From: Circinella umbellata | Taxonomy: Eukaryota > Mucoromycota > Mucoromycetes > Mucorales > Lichtheimiaceae | Reading direction: 5' to 3' | Length of the DNA stretch: 64,000 nt | Assembly: GCA_025093555.1 (NCBI GenBank) | Contig: JAIWNF010000042.1 | Location: 433,350 to 497,349 of the forward strand | Part shown: in pieces, positions 1-12,475 of the stretch | Numbering within the stretch: the stretch's first letter is position 1 | How the letters are laid out: the number at the start of each line of letters is the position of its first letter | Made by a program: the position numbers and the translations under genes | Notes under the pieces: generated by a model | The model's database searches: none | Told to the model about the DNA's origin: nothing | Seen by the model: the letters and a program-made list of their open reading frames with translations, nothing else

Positions 1-155
1 CTTTTATTTTTATTTTTCAGCAACCCCCCCTCTCCAACCTTTTCTCTATTTTTTTTCACACACGCTTTTTTGCAGATCTCTCTTTGTCACTCTCTCACTC
101 ACTCTCTTTTTTATAAATATCTATATATTTTAAAAAAAAATAATATACCCCCCAA
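1..155 (+). other. Upstream region of the CASC3-like gene
   Basis: Pyrimidine-rich stretch with CT runs, ending in an A-rich segment just before the ATG at 156. This is typical of a fungal 5' leader. No specific regulatory motif could be assigned. Confidence 0.4.
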
Positions 156-3100
156 ATGTCATATGTACGATCAAGACGACGTGGACGTTTAAACGGTAGC
201 GAAGACGCTACAAGTGAAGGTGAAGAACTAGAATCAGTTTCTAGTACCGACCATTCATCCGATGACCTCGAATCTTCAGAAGAAGAAAGTGACACTTCTT
301 CCTCGGAAGAAGAAGATATTGAAGATGAAGAACAAAGTAGCGAAGATGAAAGTGACACTAATTCAATTAATTCTGATCTTGATACAGTAAATTTAAAAGA
401 TTTGAAAGGTAAAAATAAAAACTAAGCTAACAAAAGAGACGTAAGAAATAAAAAAAAAGTGGTGGTGTTTGTATTATTATATTCACGCATAAATTTCTTT
501 CTCTAGCAACGACAAAAAAGACAATCCAGTCACCCAATAATAATACTGAGATACCCACATCTCCTAGTGATACCATTACTAATATACAAAAAGAAAAGTC
601 AACAACGGAAGAGGAAAGAGAACGAGGAGAATCATCGTCGTCAACATCATCACCAGCACCACTGACCAATCGCGAAAAACAAATTTTAGAACGACGCGAG
701 TATCGACGTAAACTTGCTGAAGATCCTAGCTTTGTACCTTATGTTGGTATGTTTTGGAGTCACGATGATCGTTACAGAGATGATGCATTAAGACCTGCAC
801 TTGATAGTGGTCCACCATCAAAAAAAGCACAATCAGGAACCGCAGATATATCTGAAAGAAGTACATTAATGCATCGCAATAGTAATAGACCAACAACTAC
901 GATAAGAACACCAGGAACAACAGATAAAAATAGTCACCAACAGGAACACCAAAGGCATCCTAGCAACACTACAAAATTCAGTAAAAAATACCGTCGTATA
1001 CCTGATGAAATAATAAATTCAAAATGGTCTCATGATGGATATGATTGGCTATTACGAATGGATGAAATGGATCAGCAACGAAAACAAGATGGTTCAAGAC
1101 AATTTCGACCTTCTAATAGGCATTATAAACAAAGACGAGAACAGCGACCTAGTGTTAGTAATCAGGAAGATGGTGCAAATAGTAACTGGCAATCATTTAA
1201 TATAAAGAATACTGAAACACATGGCAAATTAGACAAACAAGAAAAGAAAAAAGATATCAATGAAAAGAATGAATCTTTGGGAGATGAGAAGACAAAGGAT
1301 AATAATAATAGTAGTAGTAATAATGGCTGGGATGACACTTCTTTATCATCACCAAAACAAGCTGATATCATATCAACTGATAACGATGATTGGGCAAATA
1401 CGGAAGCGAATAAAAACTGGAAATCTTTTTCATTGCCGACAACAGATGTATGGGAAGCATCTCATGGGTCAACATCTGCATTACCGCCGTCCAAGGATGA
1501 TAACAAGAACAAGAAAAATGACAAAGCTGCTAGCACTAAGAAGGAGAAACCGAAGGAAAAAGAAAAAGGAATTGCAGCTAATGGCTGGAATGATCCGAGT
1601 GCTAGCGATACTATCACAGACGATCAACTTCAATCTGCTGCAGCAGGCTGGAAATCTATTCATGATACGGTTAAGAAGGATGGATGGGAAACTGAAACGA
1701 AAGCGGCATCATGCTCTGAAGAAAAAGAAACAGAATGGAGCTCTAATATTACAATTGACAATGCTGATAATATCAAAAAAGAAGATGTACGAGAAGAATG
1801 GGGATCTATTGATACTTCCAACGTTGAAAAAGAATGGTCAGAAACAGCTGTTGGTGGTTGGGAAAGCGATAAGACAAATAATAATGTCGCTCTTGACAAG
1901 AATGATGGAAAAAATAATGCTAGCTGGGGTATATCATCAAATGAAGTGGATGATACAGCAAAGAAACATTATAATAACTTAAAGAAGGATGAATTAGCAT
2001 CGGCAGCTTGGGGAGCATGGGATAAAACAAACAGCTTTAATAACAAACATTTCGATCAATTCCAACAACCGCAGCAACAACAACGTCGTGGTCGTGGGTA
2101 TCTTTCTCAAAAGAGACCTCCTGCTGGTGCTGCTGCTCCCGCTCAGCAACAGGAACAAATACCACCACAACCACAACAACCACAACAAAAGTCATTAACA
2201 TCGACTCACCAAGAATCAAAATCTATACCCAAAAAAGAAACACAAACTGTCAAAAAGCAAGAGCAGCCAACTTCTTCTACTACTTCTTCTTCACAACCAA
2301 AACCAACACCTATTTATGATTTTAATTCAATACAAAATGCGCCTTGGGATAATACCACTTCAATACGTGACGAGGTTTGGAGTCACAACAAGTTTATTGA
2401 AGATAAAGAAGATCAAGAATCGGATGTTGAAATTATTCTGGAAGCAGATGATTCACTGTCAACCGGTTGGGATGGCAATGATGATATTATAAAGGCAACG
2501 ACAACGACGATAACAACGAATATTGTCGTTCCACCAAAAATACAAGAAGAATCAGAAAAATCAAGGCAGCAAACGAGTGATAATATTAAACAATCACGAA
2601 TGGATGATAATTGGCGACGAAGAGAGGATCCTGAACCTATTTTTACTACCACTGAAGATACCAATACATACAGCAACAACAATAATTTTCGACAACAGCC
2701 GCCTCTACCGCCTAATTCTTATTATTATCCACAGCCTATGAGTAACTACATGCCTATTGCAGCCGCGTTACCACAAGCATATGGAACACCACTACAATCT
2801 GCTGCTATGCAACCACCGCAACCACAACCAGTATCAGCACATGATAATAATATCAACAATGGACAACAGCAACAATTTATGCCATCTGCATACGAAGCAA
2901 ATGGTATGGTCTATTATGGTATGGAACCCAATATGTATCAATATTATTACTATCCACCACAACCAGTGCCAATGCCTGTCCAACAAGATGGCACGATAGC
3001 AGTTGATGATGATGGTGATCATGAAGGATGGGGAGCTACCCCTCCTTATGAAGAAGATTGGGAACATAATAATACCAATTTTAAACAAGAACATTCTAAT

Positions 3101-3193
3101 CATCATGGTCGTCGACAAAGAAAACAACAACAACAACAACAACAACAAGCATTCTATTATTATCCCACCGACTCATCTCAATATTATACTTAA
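156..3193 (+). CDS. CASC3/Barentsz (MLN51)-like exon junction complex protein, GW-rich
   Basis: Two exons, 156-408 and 507-3193 (979 aa), joined phase 1 over a 98-nt intron. CASC3/Barentsz binds eIF4AIII in the exon junction complex, coupling splicing to mRNA localisation, translation and decay. The Btz core is visible from about residue 145: EKQILERREYRRKLAEDPSF, then VPYVGMFWSHDDRYRDDALR, and near residue 257 KWSHDGYDWL. These are the conserved 'FVP.G.F..HDDR' and 'W.HD.Y/F' blocks of the family. The N-terminus (residues 5-80) is acidic and Ser-rich, as in animal CASC3. The middle (about residues 360-600) is disordered but carries many Trp-Gly/Gly-Trp motifs (NGWDD, NGWNDP, AAGWKS, GGWESD, ASWGIS, AAWGAW), resembling Argonaute-hook regions. 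The C-terminus is Gln/Tyr/Pro-rich. The exon 1 start is the first ATG after an A-rich leader. The gene is absent from budding yeasts. Confidence 0.85.
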
Positions 3194-3576
3194 ACTTCTT
3201 TCCTCTTCCTCCTATTTTTATATTCCCCTTTATCTCGTAATTCATACTTTTTTTTTGTTATAATCATTTTTTATCCCTTGAAAAAAAAATTGTAACTCTC
3301 AAAAAAAGAAAGAACAAGTAATTAATGCATTTTATCATTCCATCATTGTTATTAAATAAAGCCATCACTCTAATATCAATAACAACGGCCTTTTTTTTTT
3401 TTTTGCTCCCTTTCAAAATATGAACTATTAAAAGTATTGAATAAATGGTGTCGGATAATCCCTGAGATTCATTTTTACCTATTTTAGGAACAAGTTCGCA
3501 TAAAGCAAAAACGGTGATTATACCATCTTGAGACTATTCTCTCACATTTTATTTTACATTGATATACACACACAAA
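3194..3576. other. Intergenic, CASC3-like to Dsc3
   Basis: 383 bp. It holds the CASC3-like 3' UTR, with an AATAAA near 3354, and a short promoter for the next gene. Nothing else was recognised. Confidence 0.5.
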
Positions 3577-4660
3577 ATGACCGAAATTCGAGATTATTAC
3601 GAATCTATTGATGTACATATCCATTTAGCGGACGGGTCTAACTTGATCGTTACTATTTCTCCTAATGATTCAGTTGAAACTTTGAAACAAAAGGTTATTA
3701 CTCTTTTATTTAATGTACAAGTGTCCAGAGAAAAAAGAAAGAAAATAGATTGGAATATTAATAACAATTTTAAACAAAATAAAATAAAAAAAACCAGATT
3801 CGACAGTCTTTACCAAAACGAACACAAAATATGAACATTCGATTAATTTATCAGGGACGAATTCTTACAGAAAATGACCAACCTTTAAGTCATTCTGGTA
3901 TTGGTCTACGTGGTGGTAAAGACCAACAACAGCCATCAGTATATATTCACTGTTCTATATCTGATTATATTCCTCGAAACTCAAAATCTATTACAACATA
4001 TCAAGAAAACATTAGCAATAATAATGATAGGGTTGTAAGTATTTTATTGGATTGGTTAACTTGGTCTGTACTTCATCAGATGAAACCTTACAAAGAAGTT
4101 AAATATATATCTTAGTCAGGACAAGAAGACAATAATAATACCGACAATCAAATGACTCGATTATTGGGTTTCGATCGATTGCAGGAAGCTGGTTTTAATG
4201 AAGAAGAAATAAGGGATATACGCGTTCAATTTCATCGACTACATGGTTCACCTAATTTTGACGGTGGTAAGTTATTAGCATTTATATTTGCTATCATTCT
4301 TTTATTGGTTGTTTTTATCTAACTTTTCAATTACGTGTAAAAAAATAGAAATTACGGAACAAACCACTGCGATGGAAGAGCAATGGATGGAAAGTACAGG
4401 TGAAATATTACCTGATGGATGTAAGTCTATTGAATGCATAAAAAAAAAGCGTCATTTAAAGTTATATGAACCAATAAAATTTATTAGTGGTACAAGGAAC
4501 TTACAAAGAAATGATGTGTGGCCTTTTACTTGGATTCTTTCTTGGAATATTATGTGTTTTTTGGTTCCGTGAATCTGTATTTACTCGAAGGCATCAAATG
4601 GGGATAGTAGCAGGAATGCTGATTAATATCTCTTTCGGCGTTCTTCATATCTACCATTAA
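3577..4660 (+). CDS. dsc3: Dsc E3 ubiquitin ligase complex subunit 3-like (DUF2407)
   Basis: Five exons: 3577-3693, 3798-4034, 4116-4266, 4349-4420 and 4488-4660 (249 aa). All phases agree. Dsc3 belongs to the fungal Golgi Dsc E3 ligase that activates SREBP and degrades orphan membrane proteins. The N-terminus is a ubiquitin-like domain: VETLKQK joins IRQSLPK and then MNIRLIYQGRILTEND across intron 1. The C-terminal DUF2407_C part starts with LLGFDRLQEAGFNEEEIRDI, continues through MEEQWMES, and ends with two hydrophobic helices (CGLLLGFFLGILCVFWF and MGIVAGMLINISFGVL) separated by a basic RESVFTRRHQ loop. The ATG at 3577 is preferred over an in-frame TTG at 3559. Domain order and length fit Dsc3 well; a generic UBL membrane protein is the alternative. 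Confidence 0.85.
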
Positions 4661-5111
4661 GAGCAGCAACAATAATAGCAAAATTGGTTTCCTATCTCTC
4701 TCTCTCTCTATTCCCCTTTGTCAACATAATTCTGTAACTTTTAGTATACCTTTTTTTCGCTCCAATTTAAAATTTTCACACACGAAAAAAAAAATACATG
4801 ACCTGTTTATATCTTCATATCTCACCCCCTTTTACTTAAATTATTTAAACAATCTTTTGTAAATAACAATAATAAAGCTTCTACTTATTTTTTCATGGTT
4901 ACTCTATTGGTCACCATGACATTTTTTTTTCTTTCTTTATGTTCCTATAAATTTTGGAATAAACATGTGATCCTGTAAAGAAATCATTTCATGCGGTCGG
5001 TGTTAGAAAGAAGTTGTTTAACTTACGCGTGGTTCCCAAAAAATAAAAATAAAGGTCTCCTTATATTTTTTTTCCCTGTAAAGTTTTCTTTCCCTTTTCT
5101 TCACCTTTAAA
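4661..5111. other. Intergenic, Dsc3 to secreted orphan
   Basis: 451 bp of AT-rich sequence with a CT run (4697-4710) and an AATAAA near 4870. No gene was seen. Confidence 0.5.
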
Positions 5112-6513
5112 ATGAGGTTACTACAACTCATACTTCTTTTTGCTGCCTTATTGTCCCTCTGTCTATCCAATGCTCAAGTATGTCGATTTTTCTTAAATTT
5201 CCGTGTCTTTTTTTTTTTTTTGTATTTGAAGAAAAATATAAGAAAAATAGAAACTTTAGTAATTAATACCAACCAAACAAAAATAAAATAAAAAATAGAT
5301 TGAAAAGAATGAATTTGATGCGACTGCTGTTGATTCAACAGATCTTCATTTACATTATGGTGCCTCGCCTCAAACTGAATATGACTACCATCACGATTAC
5401 CATAAAAAACAATCAACTGAACAACAACAAACACTTACTCTACCTCCTGTATCGCCGCCTACACTTATCGAACAAATCCTTGTTCAATTCAAAGTGTGGC
5501 AATTTCAATTACAACAATACCTGGAACAACGATTTCCACACTATTTTGGATTATTAAAACATATTCATAAATTAACCAAACAAGCAGAACAAGAACAAAA
5601 AGTAGCTGGACGTCGTTATATTTTATTGACATGGAACGACATTTATTTTGACTTGCGACGTCTGGTCCCGTGGTCAGTATGGCCCATGGATGAACGACAA
5701 ATAGTCACAACTGATTCAACTACCCGTCGACGTGCTATTGCAGAAACAACCAAAAAATTATATCCTCGTTCTTTACAACACGATGCCATTGCAATGCAAA
5801 TCCGATTATTACATTGGGCAACAGATGCTTCTGAACGATGTACAGCTATTACCCAACACTTAACGACTTTTTATGATGATGTATTGAACCAAGCTTTGGA
5901 ATTGACTCACGGATTTATAAAAGAGGATAATGAAACGATATCACCAATGACAATGACCTATGAAATCAATCAATTATTGTTACGAACCAAAATTCAAGGT
6001 TTAGCGCTAACAAGAGAATTAAGTCGCTTCATTGATTCTGAATTTGCTAAAATTGTATGGTTATCAGGTCCATTACGTCCATGGTTCGAAGAATTAAATG
6101 CAGTTAGTATTTCAGAAATGATGAATATTTACAAAAATGCAATGGATACATCCGTTTCAAGGATTCGTACTACTATTCATAATAGTAATCAAATATCTAC
6201 AAACTACAACAACGATGATAATGTGATATTACAAGAACAACAAAAAGATTTAGCTAGTGCCATTCAAGCAGCAGTGAATGAAAGTAAACAACAATCGGAA
6301 CAAGTATTTGTTCAAGTTGAAAAACAATTACATGCTATATGGGAAAATGCGGCATCTGAGATCCGTGCGTCTCCATGGACAACACCTTATTGGGAAGATA
6401 CACTGAAAAATACAGTGGTTGCAACTAAAAGTCATGTATTAAGTATTAAATCAATGATTCAAAGTATATTTGCTCGTTTGGCTGGATGTCAATGTGGAAC
6501 AGCGATGGATTAA
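5112..6513 (+). CDS. Predicted secreted or lumenal helical protein, unknown function
   Basis: Two exons, 5112-5177 and 5299-6513 (426 aa). Exon 1 encodes little more than a signal peptide: M, one Arg, a Leu/Ala-rich core (LLQLILLFAALLSLCL) and SNA as a plausible cleavage site. The mature protein begins with a His/Gln/Tyr-rich stretch. From about residue 80 it is mostly amphipathic helix (VWQFQLQQYLEQRF, LTKQAEQEQK, ALELTHGFIKED, AAVNESKQQSEQVFVQVEKQ). Conserved-looking aromatic blocks include LLTWNDIYFDLRRLVPWSVW and ENAASEIRASPWTTPYWED. It ends LAGCQCGTAMD, with two Cys near the C-terminus. No catalytic motif or family was recognised. It is probably secreted or retained in the secretory pathway; no membrane anchor was seen after the signal. 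Confidence 0.75.
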
Positions 6514-7049
6514 AAAAAATAATCTAGTCTATTGATAGTTTTACATTTTGGCTATATTTCTTTGTGTATATAAATCTGAATTATTGTAAATAACTTTTAC
6601 AAAATAAATATGTTGTTTATTTTATATTTAGATAGCAAAATTCCCTACAGCAAATACATAATTGAATGTATTTTGGGGGGGGAGAAAGGATGGTAACAAA
6701 GTATCATGTGAATTTATGTTGTAAAAAGAGATAAATTAAACTCGCATAAAGCTTATCATTCGTAATTAATATCAATTATGCCATTTTTTGTCTACTTATT
6801 TTTGCCCACTACTTTTACTTTTATCTCGTCATTGACGAATTAATATACATAGTATTCCGCACATTAACTTTCACATCCGCATTCTAACCACTGGTTGTGA
6901 TTGCTCCAAAAACCCTGAAGGCGCGCAGGAACGGGCTACATTTTATTTCGGAGATTAGATTTACCCAGTGTGGAGAAAAAAGGGGAGGGATATAGAAACT
7001 TTTGTTATTTTTTTTTCTTCTTTTTTTTTTAATATTAAAAATTTCAATA
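6514..7049. other. Intergenic, secreted orphan to adrenodoxin
   Basis: 536 bp. The 3' UTR of the upstream gene has AATAAA near 6603. The adrenodoxin promoter side has a pyrimidine-rich leader right before the ATG. Nothing else was recognised. Confidence 0.5.
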
Positions 7050-8024
7050 ATGTCATTACTACGATTGTTTACAAGTAAAGCTCCAGCAGTCTCTTCAGCA
7101 TTGCGATCAAATATTACACACCAACAAAAACATTTAGTACGACGGCCATTTTCTATTGCACCAGGTAAACTATCTTTTTTTTTGACGCATAATATTCATA
7201 TCAGATCTATACTTTTTTGATCAACTCACTTTACAATTTTTTTTAAGCTTTATGGCATGGTAAAGAAGGTGTAGCTAAAGGAGACGGGTAAATTTTCTTT
7301 TGTTTTTATTATTAATAAAGGAAATCAATACAATGTACATAAAATAATATTTTAATTAACACTTTGTTTTTAAATGTAGTCCTTATACTGTAAATTTTAT
7401 TATGCCTGAAGGTGAAAAGATCTCTGTAAAGGCTGTTGAAGGTGATACCATGTTGGATTTGGCACAACGTTATGATATTGATCTCGAATGTAATTATTAT
7501 TATTTGATATGTGAAAATGGAATATGTATGAGGAAATATTAGATTAAACTTGTAGTACTTACATTTGGTTTATGATATGTATTATGAATAGGTGCATGTG
7601 AAGGATCATTGGCATGTTCAACTTGCCACGTTATTCTTGAACCCGAATATTTTGACAAGATGGAAGAACCATCAGATGAAGAGAATGATATGTTGGATTT
7701 AGCATTTGGTTTGACTGAAACGTGAGTATTTATAGAGTGTTTAATACAGATTTACTACATGGATCTTTCAAATGGCTAAAAATAATTAATTATAATTATG
7801 TTTAGATCTCGACTTGGTTGTCAAATTGAAATGAATGAGGATTTGGATGGATTAACTGTTCGTTTACCTTCAGCCACAAGAAATATGCGAGTCGATGGTA
7901 ATGTATTCAAATTTTTCTACCCTTTTTATAATTTTTCATTGTTCATATCAATGAATTCAAATCTAATTAATTCTTTTTTGTTATATGAAATATAAATATA
8001 GGCTCGAAACCTGTTCACCATTAA
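7050..8024 (+). CDS. yah1: Mitochondrial adrenodoxin-type [2Fe-2S] ferredoxin
   Basis: Six exons: 7050-7164, 7248-7287, 7380-7489, 7592-7721, 7806-7897 and 8002-8024 (169 aa). Adrenodoxin/Yah1 donates electrons for mitochondrial Fe-S cluster assembly and heme A synthesis in the matrix. The first ~45 residues are a basic, Ser-rich targeting peptide ending RRPFSIAPG. The ferredoxin fold follows, with the cluster-binding segment [20 protein letters not shown], the acidic partner-binding helix [20 protein letters not shown] and the fourth Cys in [16 protein letters not shown]. Joining exons 3 and 4 turns the usual Gly before ACEG into Cys (DLECACEG), because the split codon reads T+GT. Length and motif spacing match the family. 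Confidence 0.93.
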
Positions 8025-9667
8025 ATTAATTGATTATTAAATCAAGTGGAATTCGTACATACCAAGAAGTAGAAGAAAAAAGTAGGACTTTATAGATCTA
8101 TTATATACTGTAAATTTGTTTTTTAATTAAAAAAAAAAAAAGAAAAATTGTTATTCACATATATCCTTCTAGAATCACTAAAGAAAGTGGATTTTTTATG
8201 GGAAGCAACAGTATGCTTTGGGGCTGGAAAAGTGGATTCGTGTGCTCGAGTTATTTTACCACGATTACTACTATATTTTTGGGTGAATTTTTGTATAGTA
8301 TAAAAATAAAATATCGGTAAAACTGTTTTCCCATTTACCGTAGAGCATATTCTGCTGATATGATTCATGATCCTTGTAACAAAATATATGGATTGATTGA
8401 TTACTGTGGCCAATAGAAACAATTTCCGTGAATGTCTGTAAAAGCTATGTACTAATGTCTATACAGTACTGATATAATGAATAATGTAATGATCCTATAT
8501 ATTTAGCATAAAGTAAGTGTAATGATAGTGATAATAAGAAATCTGGAATTTCCATAACTTGTACATTCGAAAACTCTTTTTGTCCTTTTATACTTTGTCT
8601 TATTATACCATTCATTAAAGAAGTACGTACGTATTTATGCTATGTATATTGTTTCACATTTACGCACAAAAAAAAGCAATATATACCATTATATACAATC
8701 GTCAAAGCGAATTGACAGTAGAACTATCATATATATATATTGAAAGATATAGTATCCGTTAATCATATTTTCTTTCTTTTTTAATTGTTTTTTTTTTCTT
8801 TTGTCAAATTGACGATGTATTCCCTTGAATTTAAGGAACCAACTCCACATATACATGAATAATATTATTATACCATTTAAAGAGATTCTATTTTTTTCCA
8901 ACCAATAGTTTTTTATTTATTTATTATCACTTCCTTTTATATTATATTCGTTGAGATGTCTTCAATGAATAAAATTATCTTATCAAAGATAATATAACCA
9001 TTGTGTGGGTTCTCTTTGCTTATATTTTAGTATAAATAACCCTTCAATTTAGTTTAAAAGATCTTTAGTTCACACAATTTACTTTTATCTCAATGAATAA
9101 ACAAGTTATTATTATCAGTCTTATTATTTTGATCAATTGAAAGATTATTCTTCACTATCATTATTAGTGGTTTCGGCATAAAAAGACCGAAAACGTGAAC
9201 TCCCACCTCAGCATATAATTTTAGTGACACAAACAGACATAAAGTCCATTTTTTATTATTCAAGAACTTTTTATTTGCTACTAACGAAACGTAGCACTGT
9301 TTTTATTTATTAACAGGAATAGAAACAACCCATAAGATATATTACATACGAGTTATCCAAGAATGATAATGTCAGGTCACCATCATTCTACTGCTTTTCT
9401 ACTATCTATATTAATAATTTTGATAGATTTTACAAGTGAGACATTTCTCTGTATCTAAACACCAGTGAAAACATATGTGTATGCACTTCAAACAACTTTG
9501 AAAGAGGATTATATCAATAAAGAGTGTGACTGAAGAATATTTTGCCCACTATTATTTCTGTCGTCACCATTTTAAACAAGTATCAATCAAAGTGATCATT
9601 TTTTCCCTCATTTTTTTCTTCTCAACCTAACTTCTTTTTTCCTTTTCTTCTTCTCTGATAAGCCAGT
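8025..9667. other. 1.6-kb intergenic region without recognised genes
   Basis: AT-rich, with scattered short open frames that lack codon bias and similarity. It holds the adrenodoxin 3' UTR and the promoter of the F-box gene, with a pyrimidine-rich tract at 9600-9655 just before its ATG. No tRNA or repeat was seen. Confidence 0.4.
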
Positions 9668-11865
9668 ATGGGCACGCATGAATCTTGTCAAAAACTTGCT
9701 ATACAACTTAATAACTCTATCCAAAGCCATGATTATCAAGAAATTGTGAATATTACTGATCTTTTGTTTCAAAATCATTGGTTCAATCTTCTTGATGCTC
9801 GTGCACATGCGGAAGCAATGCTTGGGCATTTTGATCAATCTTTACACTATGTACAACAAATCATTGATTTTTCTTCCAGTTTAGCTACCGCTGGTTATCT
9901 TCGAAAAGCCAAAACATACTCTTTGTACGGGTATCAGCAGAAGGCGATCGATGTATATGATGAGGGTCTATCCTGTATAAATTCAACAAGTACAACAAAT
10001 GACCGACAACAACAGCAAAAGATCAATCAACTGACAACTGGAAAGAAAGAGGCGACTTTTATACAGAAAAAACGTGTGGATTTCATTGGAAAAGTTTTGC
10101 CTCCAGTCGAAATTATCGACTATACTGTATCTTTACTTCCAGCTTCGACTTTGATTTCTTGCTTAGCAGTTTCCAAACTATGGCGAAAACGCGTTTTGGA
10201 ATGTAATGGTGCGTGGAAGAATGTAGTAGTAGAGGATGACAACAACAACAACTATGGTAGTTCACAGCTATTGATTGGAGCCATACATCATATCGCTCCT
10301 TATATTACCAATTTTACGCTTAATACAATCAACACCCAAGCGCTCATAAAATGCTTTACATATATCGAAACGGGATATATTTCCAAGATCCAATCTCTCG
10401 AATTGACGGGTAGGTTAATGTTTAATCAAAAAATATATGCTACTAGTTTCATTAATGTTAAACTGATACATATGTATGTATACCTATAACTCATGATCAT
10501 GCAAATACATACACTTATATAGATCTAACTACACAAAGCTTACAACCGAATGATATCATATCACTTCTTTCTTCCTTACAAACAAGACATGAATTGACGA
10601 CCCTTAAAATTAGCTTGGTAGATAATCGAAGAAACATGATCACTTTACTTGATATTCTTACATGCTGGCCAGCAATTCAAACTGTTGTATTTTCAACTAC
10701 TTCAGTATTGCAACCAACAATTCACCCTAATCCCTTAAGAATTCCATCGTATCACTCTCTCATCGATTTGGAAATTAAGGCAGGAAGCATCATGGGTCAT
10801 AGCTTTGAACCTATTTTGCAACGATGCCTGAAACTACGACGACTTGTGCTGCACGGTATGCATTCACGTGTTTTCGATACTGTGTTTCGCAATACGACTC
10901 CCAGCTTGGAAATTTTCGTGCTAAATCCAAGAACACATCCATCAATCCCAACATTACAAGATATTCAAACACAACAACAAGCAACAGGAAACCCTCGTTT
11001 GCAGATTTTGCAAGTTTCTGGTTTCCATCATGAGATCCCATCCTATGCTGCCTTACCATTGATTCATAAGCACCGCGAAACGCTGAAAACCATTTACGGC
11101 AACATTTCTTCTATGGCACCGATGGCACCAACGCTTGCATCCTATGGTGATTTCCGACTTTCAAATATCAAGAAGTTGGTTATCTGGATTGTTGATCATG
11201 CGACTCAAGATTTTTGGTGTCGACTGATTCGACAATCGACAGCACTACATGATTTGGAAATCAACAGTGTCTATAATATCAACAGCTTAGTCACTACCTT
11301 GATGAGTATATCTCCTATTCGAAATCTTGGGATTTCTAATGTTCAACATGGGATACCAGCAACAACTCAATTATCTTTGACTTCATTATTTGAACGATAT
11401 GCACAAGTTTCAAATAGAATTAATGTGGAATCAGCATCATCCATGGAAATGATCACCCTACGCTATTGCAATGGATTAAATGATGATTTACTTACAAGTC
11501 TCAAAAATGTGTCAACTTTACATGGTATCTGGTTTGGAGGATTAAAAGGTCTCTCATCCATTGGAATCAAGCAATTTATTATCAATACAAGTAATCAATT
11601 AACATATGTTCAGTTTGAAGATATGATTCAAGTGAATGATACTATTTTAGCCGCTCTTGGCGACATGAAAAAGTTGACTACGGTCAAGTTACAGCGATTA
11701 CAAAATATAACTGATCAAGGAGTTCAAACTCTTGTGGAAATGAAAAATAACAAAAACTCAACATGCCTCTTGATGGAACTTGTTGTTAAACGATGTTCTT
11801 TGATTTCCAATCAATGTATTCAATTTTTCAAGGAAAAAGTAAAAGTTGTTGAATATAGTAATTAG
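9668..11865 (+). CDS. TPR / F-box / leucine-rich-repeat protein, Pof3/Dia2-like architecture
   Basis: Two exons, 9668-10409 and 10523-11865 (694 aa, phase 1 junction). The N-terminal ~110 residues resemble TPR helices (ARAHAEAMLGHFDQSLHYVQ, AGYLRKAKTYSLYGYQQKAI). An F-box follows at about residues 140-185 (LPPVEIIDYTVSLLPAST, then CLAVSKLWRKRVLE, AWKNVV). The remaining ~500 residues contain LRR/RNI-like units (ITLRYCNGLNDDLLTSL, VKLQRLQNITDQGVQTL, LVVKRCSLISNQCIQFF). F-box proteins recruit substrates to SCF ubiquitin ligases through Skp1. The TPR-F-box-LRR order is that of fission yeast Pof3 and budding yeast Dia2, which act at replication forks. F-box/LRR genes are probably expanded in this lineage, so the order alone does not prove orthology. 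Confidence 0.75.
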
Positions 11866-12475
11866 TATGTTGTATCATCTTTGCATTTTATATAGTATCA
11901 AAACTTAAAAACAAGTACTTTTCATCATTACAGCTTTATCGTCAGTAAAAAAAATAAGAATAATAAACACCACTTTTTGCATAATAATATATTGTGTGAT
12001 AATATTAGCTTCTTTTTATTGATGCATTATACATATATGCCTAAAAGAAATGGAATTTGGAAATGATATCATATTTCAGCATCATTAGCCAAGATTAAAG
12101 CCTTACAAGAAATTCCACTAATGGTATTGCGCAGAGGATAGCAAAAATATATTGATACTGAAAGGATCTTGTATACAATTATTTTTTCTCTTATTTTCTT
12201 TTTGTTACGATGGCGACTTTCACTATTATGTATATTAACATCGATTTGCATTGATAAAATTGGTATTTCACATCTTATATAATCGAATTTATCTGCGTAC
12301 TATTTTTTTCTTATTTGATGTTACAATGGATGACCGATTTGGAATAAAACAATGCAAGTAACCTTAGAGATTGTCCACACGTGAATGCCAGCTAAAAAAC
12401 TTTATCTCAGCAGAAGAACTGAATTTTTTAAACAAAACTACTTGTAAAACCAGGAAATATAACAGAAAAAATATA
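11866..12475. other. Intergenic, F-box gene to PAM2-Alba gene
   Basis: 610 bp of AT-rich sequence. An AATAAA lies near 11961 for the upstream gene. An open frame runs into the next gene from a TTG at 12371, but the first ATG in frame is 12476. Nothing else was recognised. Confidence 0.4.

Noticed and set aside
2834..3148. 104-codon open frame on the minus strand, Leu/Ile-rich
   Set aside because: Antisense shadow of the Gln/Asn-rich C-terminus of the CASC3-like gene.
3831..4115. Start of Dsc3 at the ATG at 3831
   Set aside because: It would cut the ubiquitin-like domain in half; joining to 3577-3693 restores the full fold in phase.
12371..12475. N-terminal extension of the PAM2-Alba protein from a TTG
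   Set aside because: No ATG, and the ATG at 12476 directly begins the PAM2 motif.
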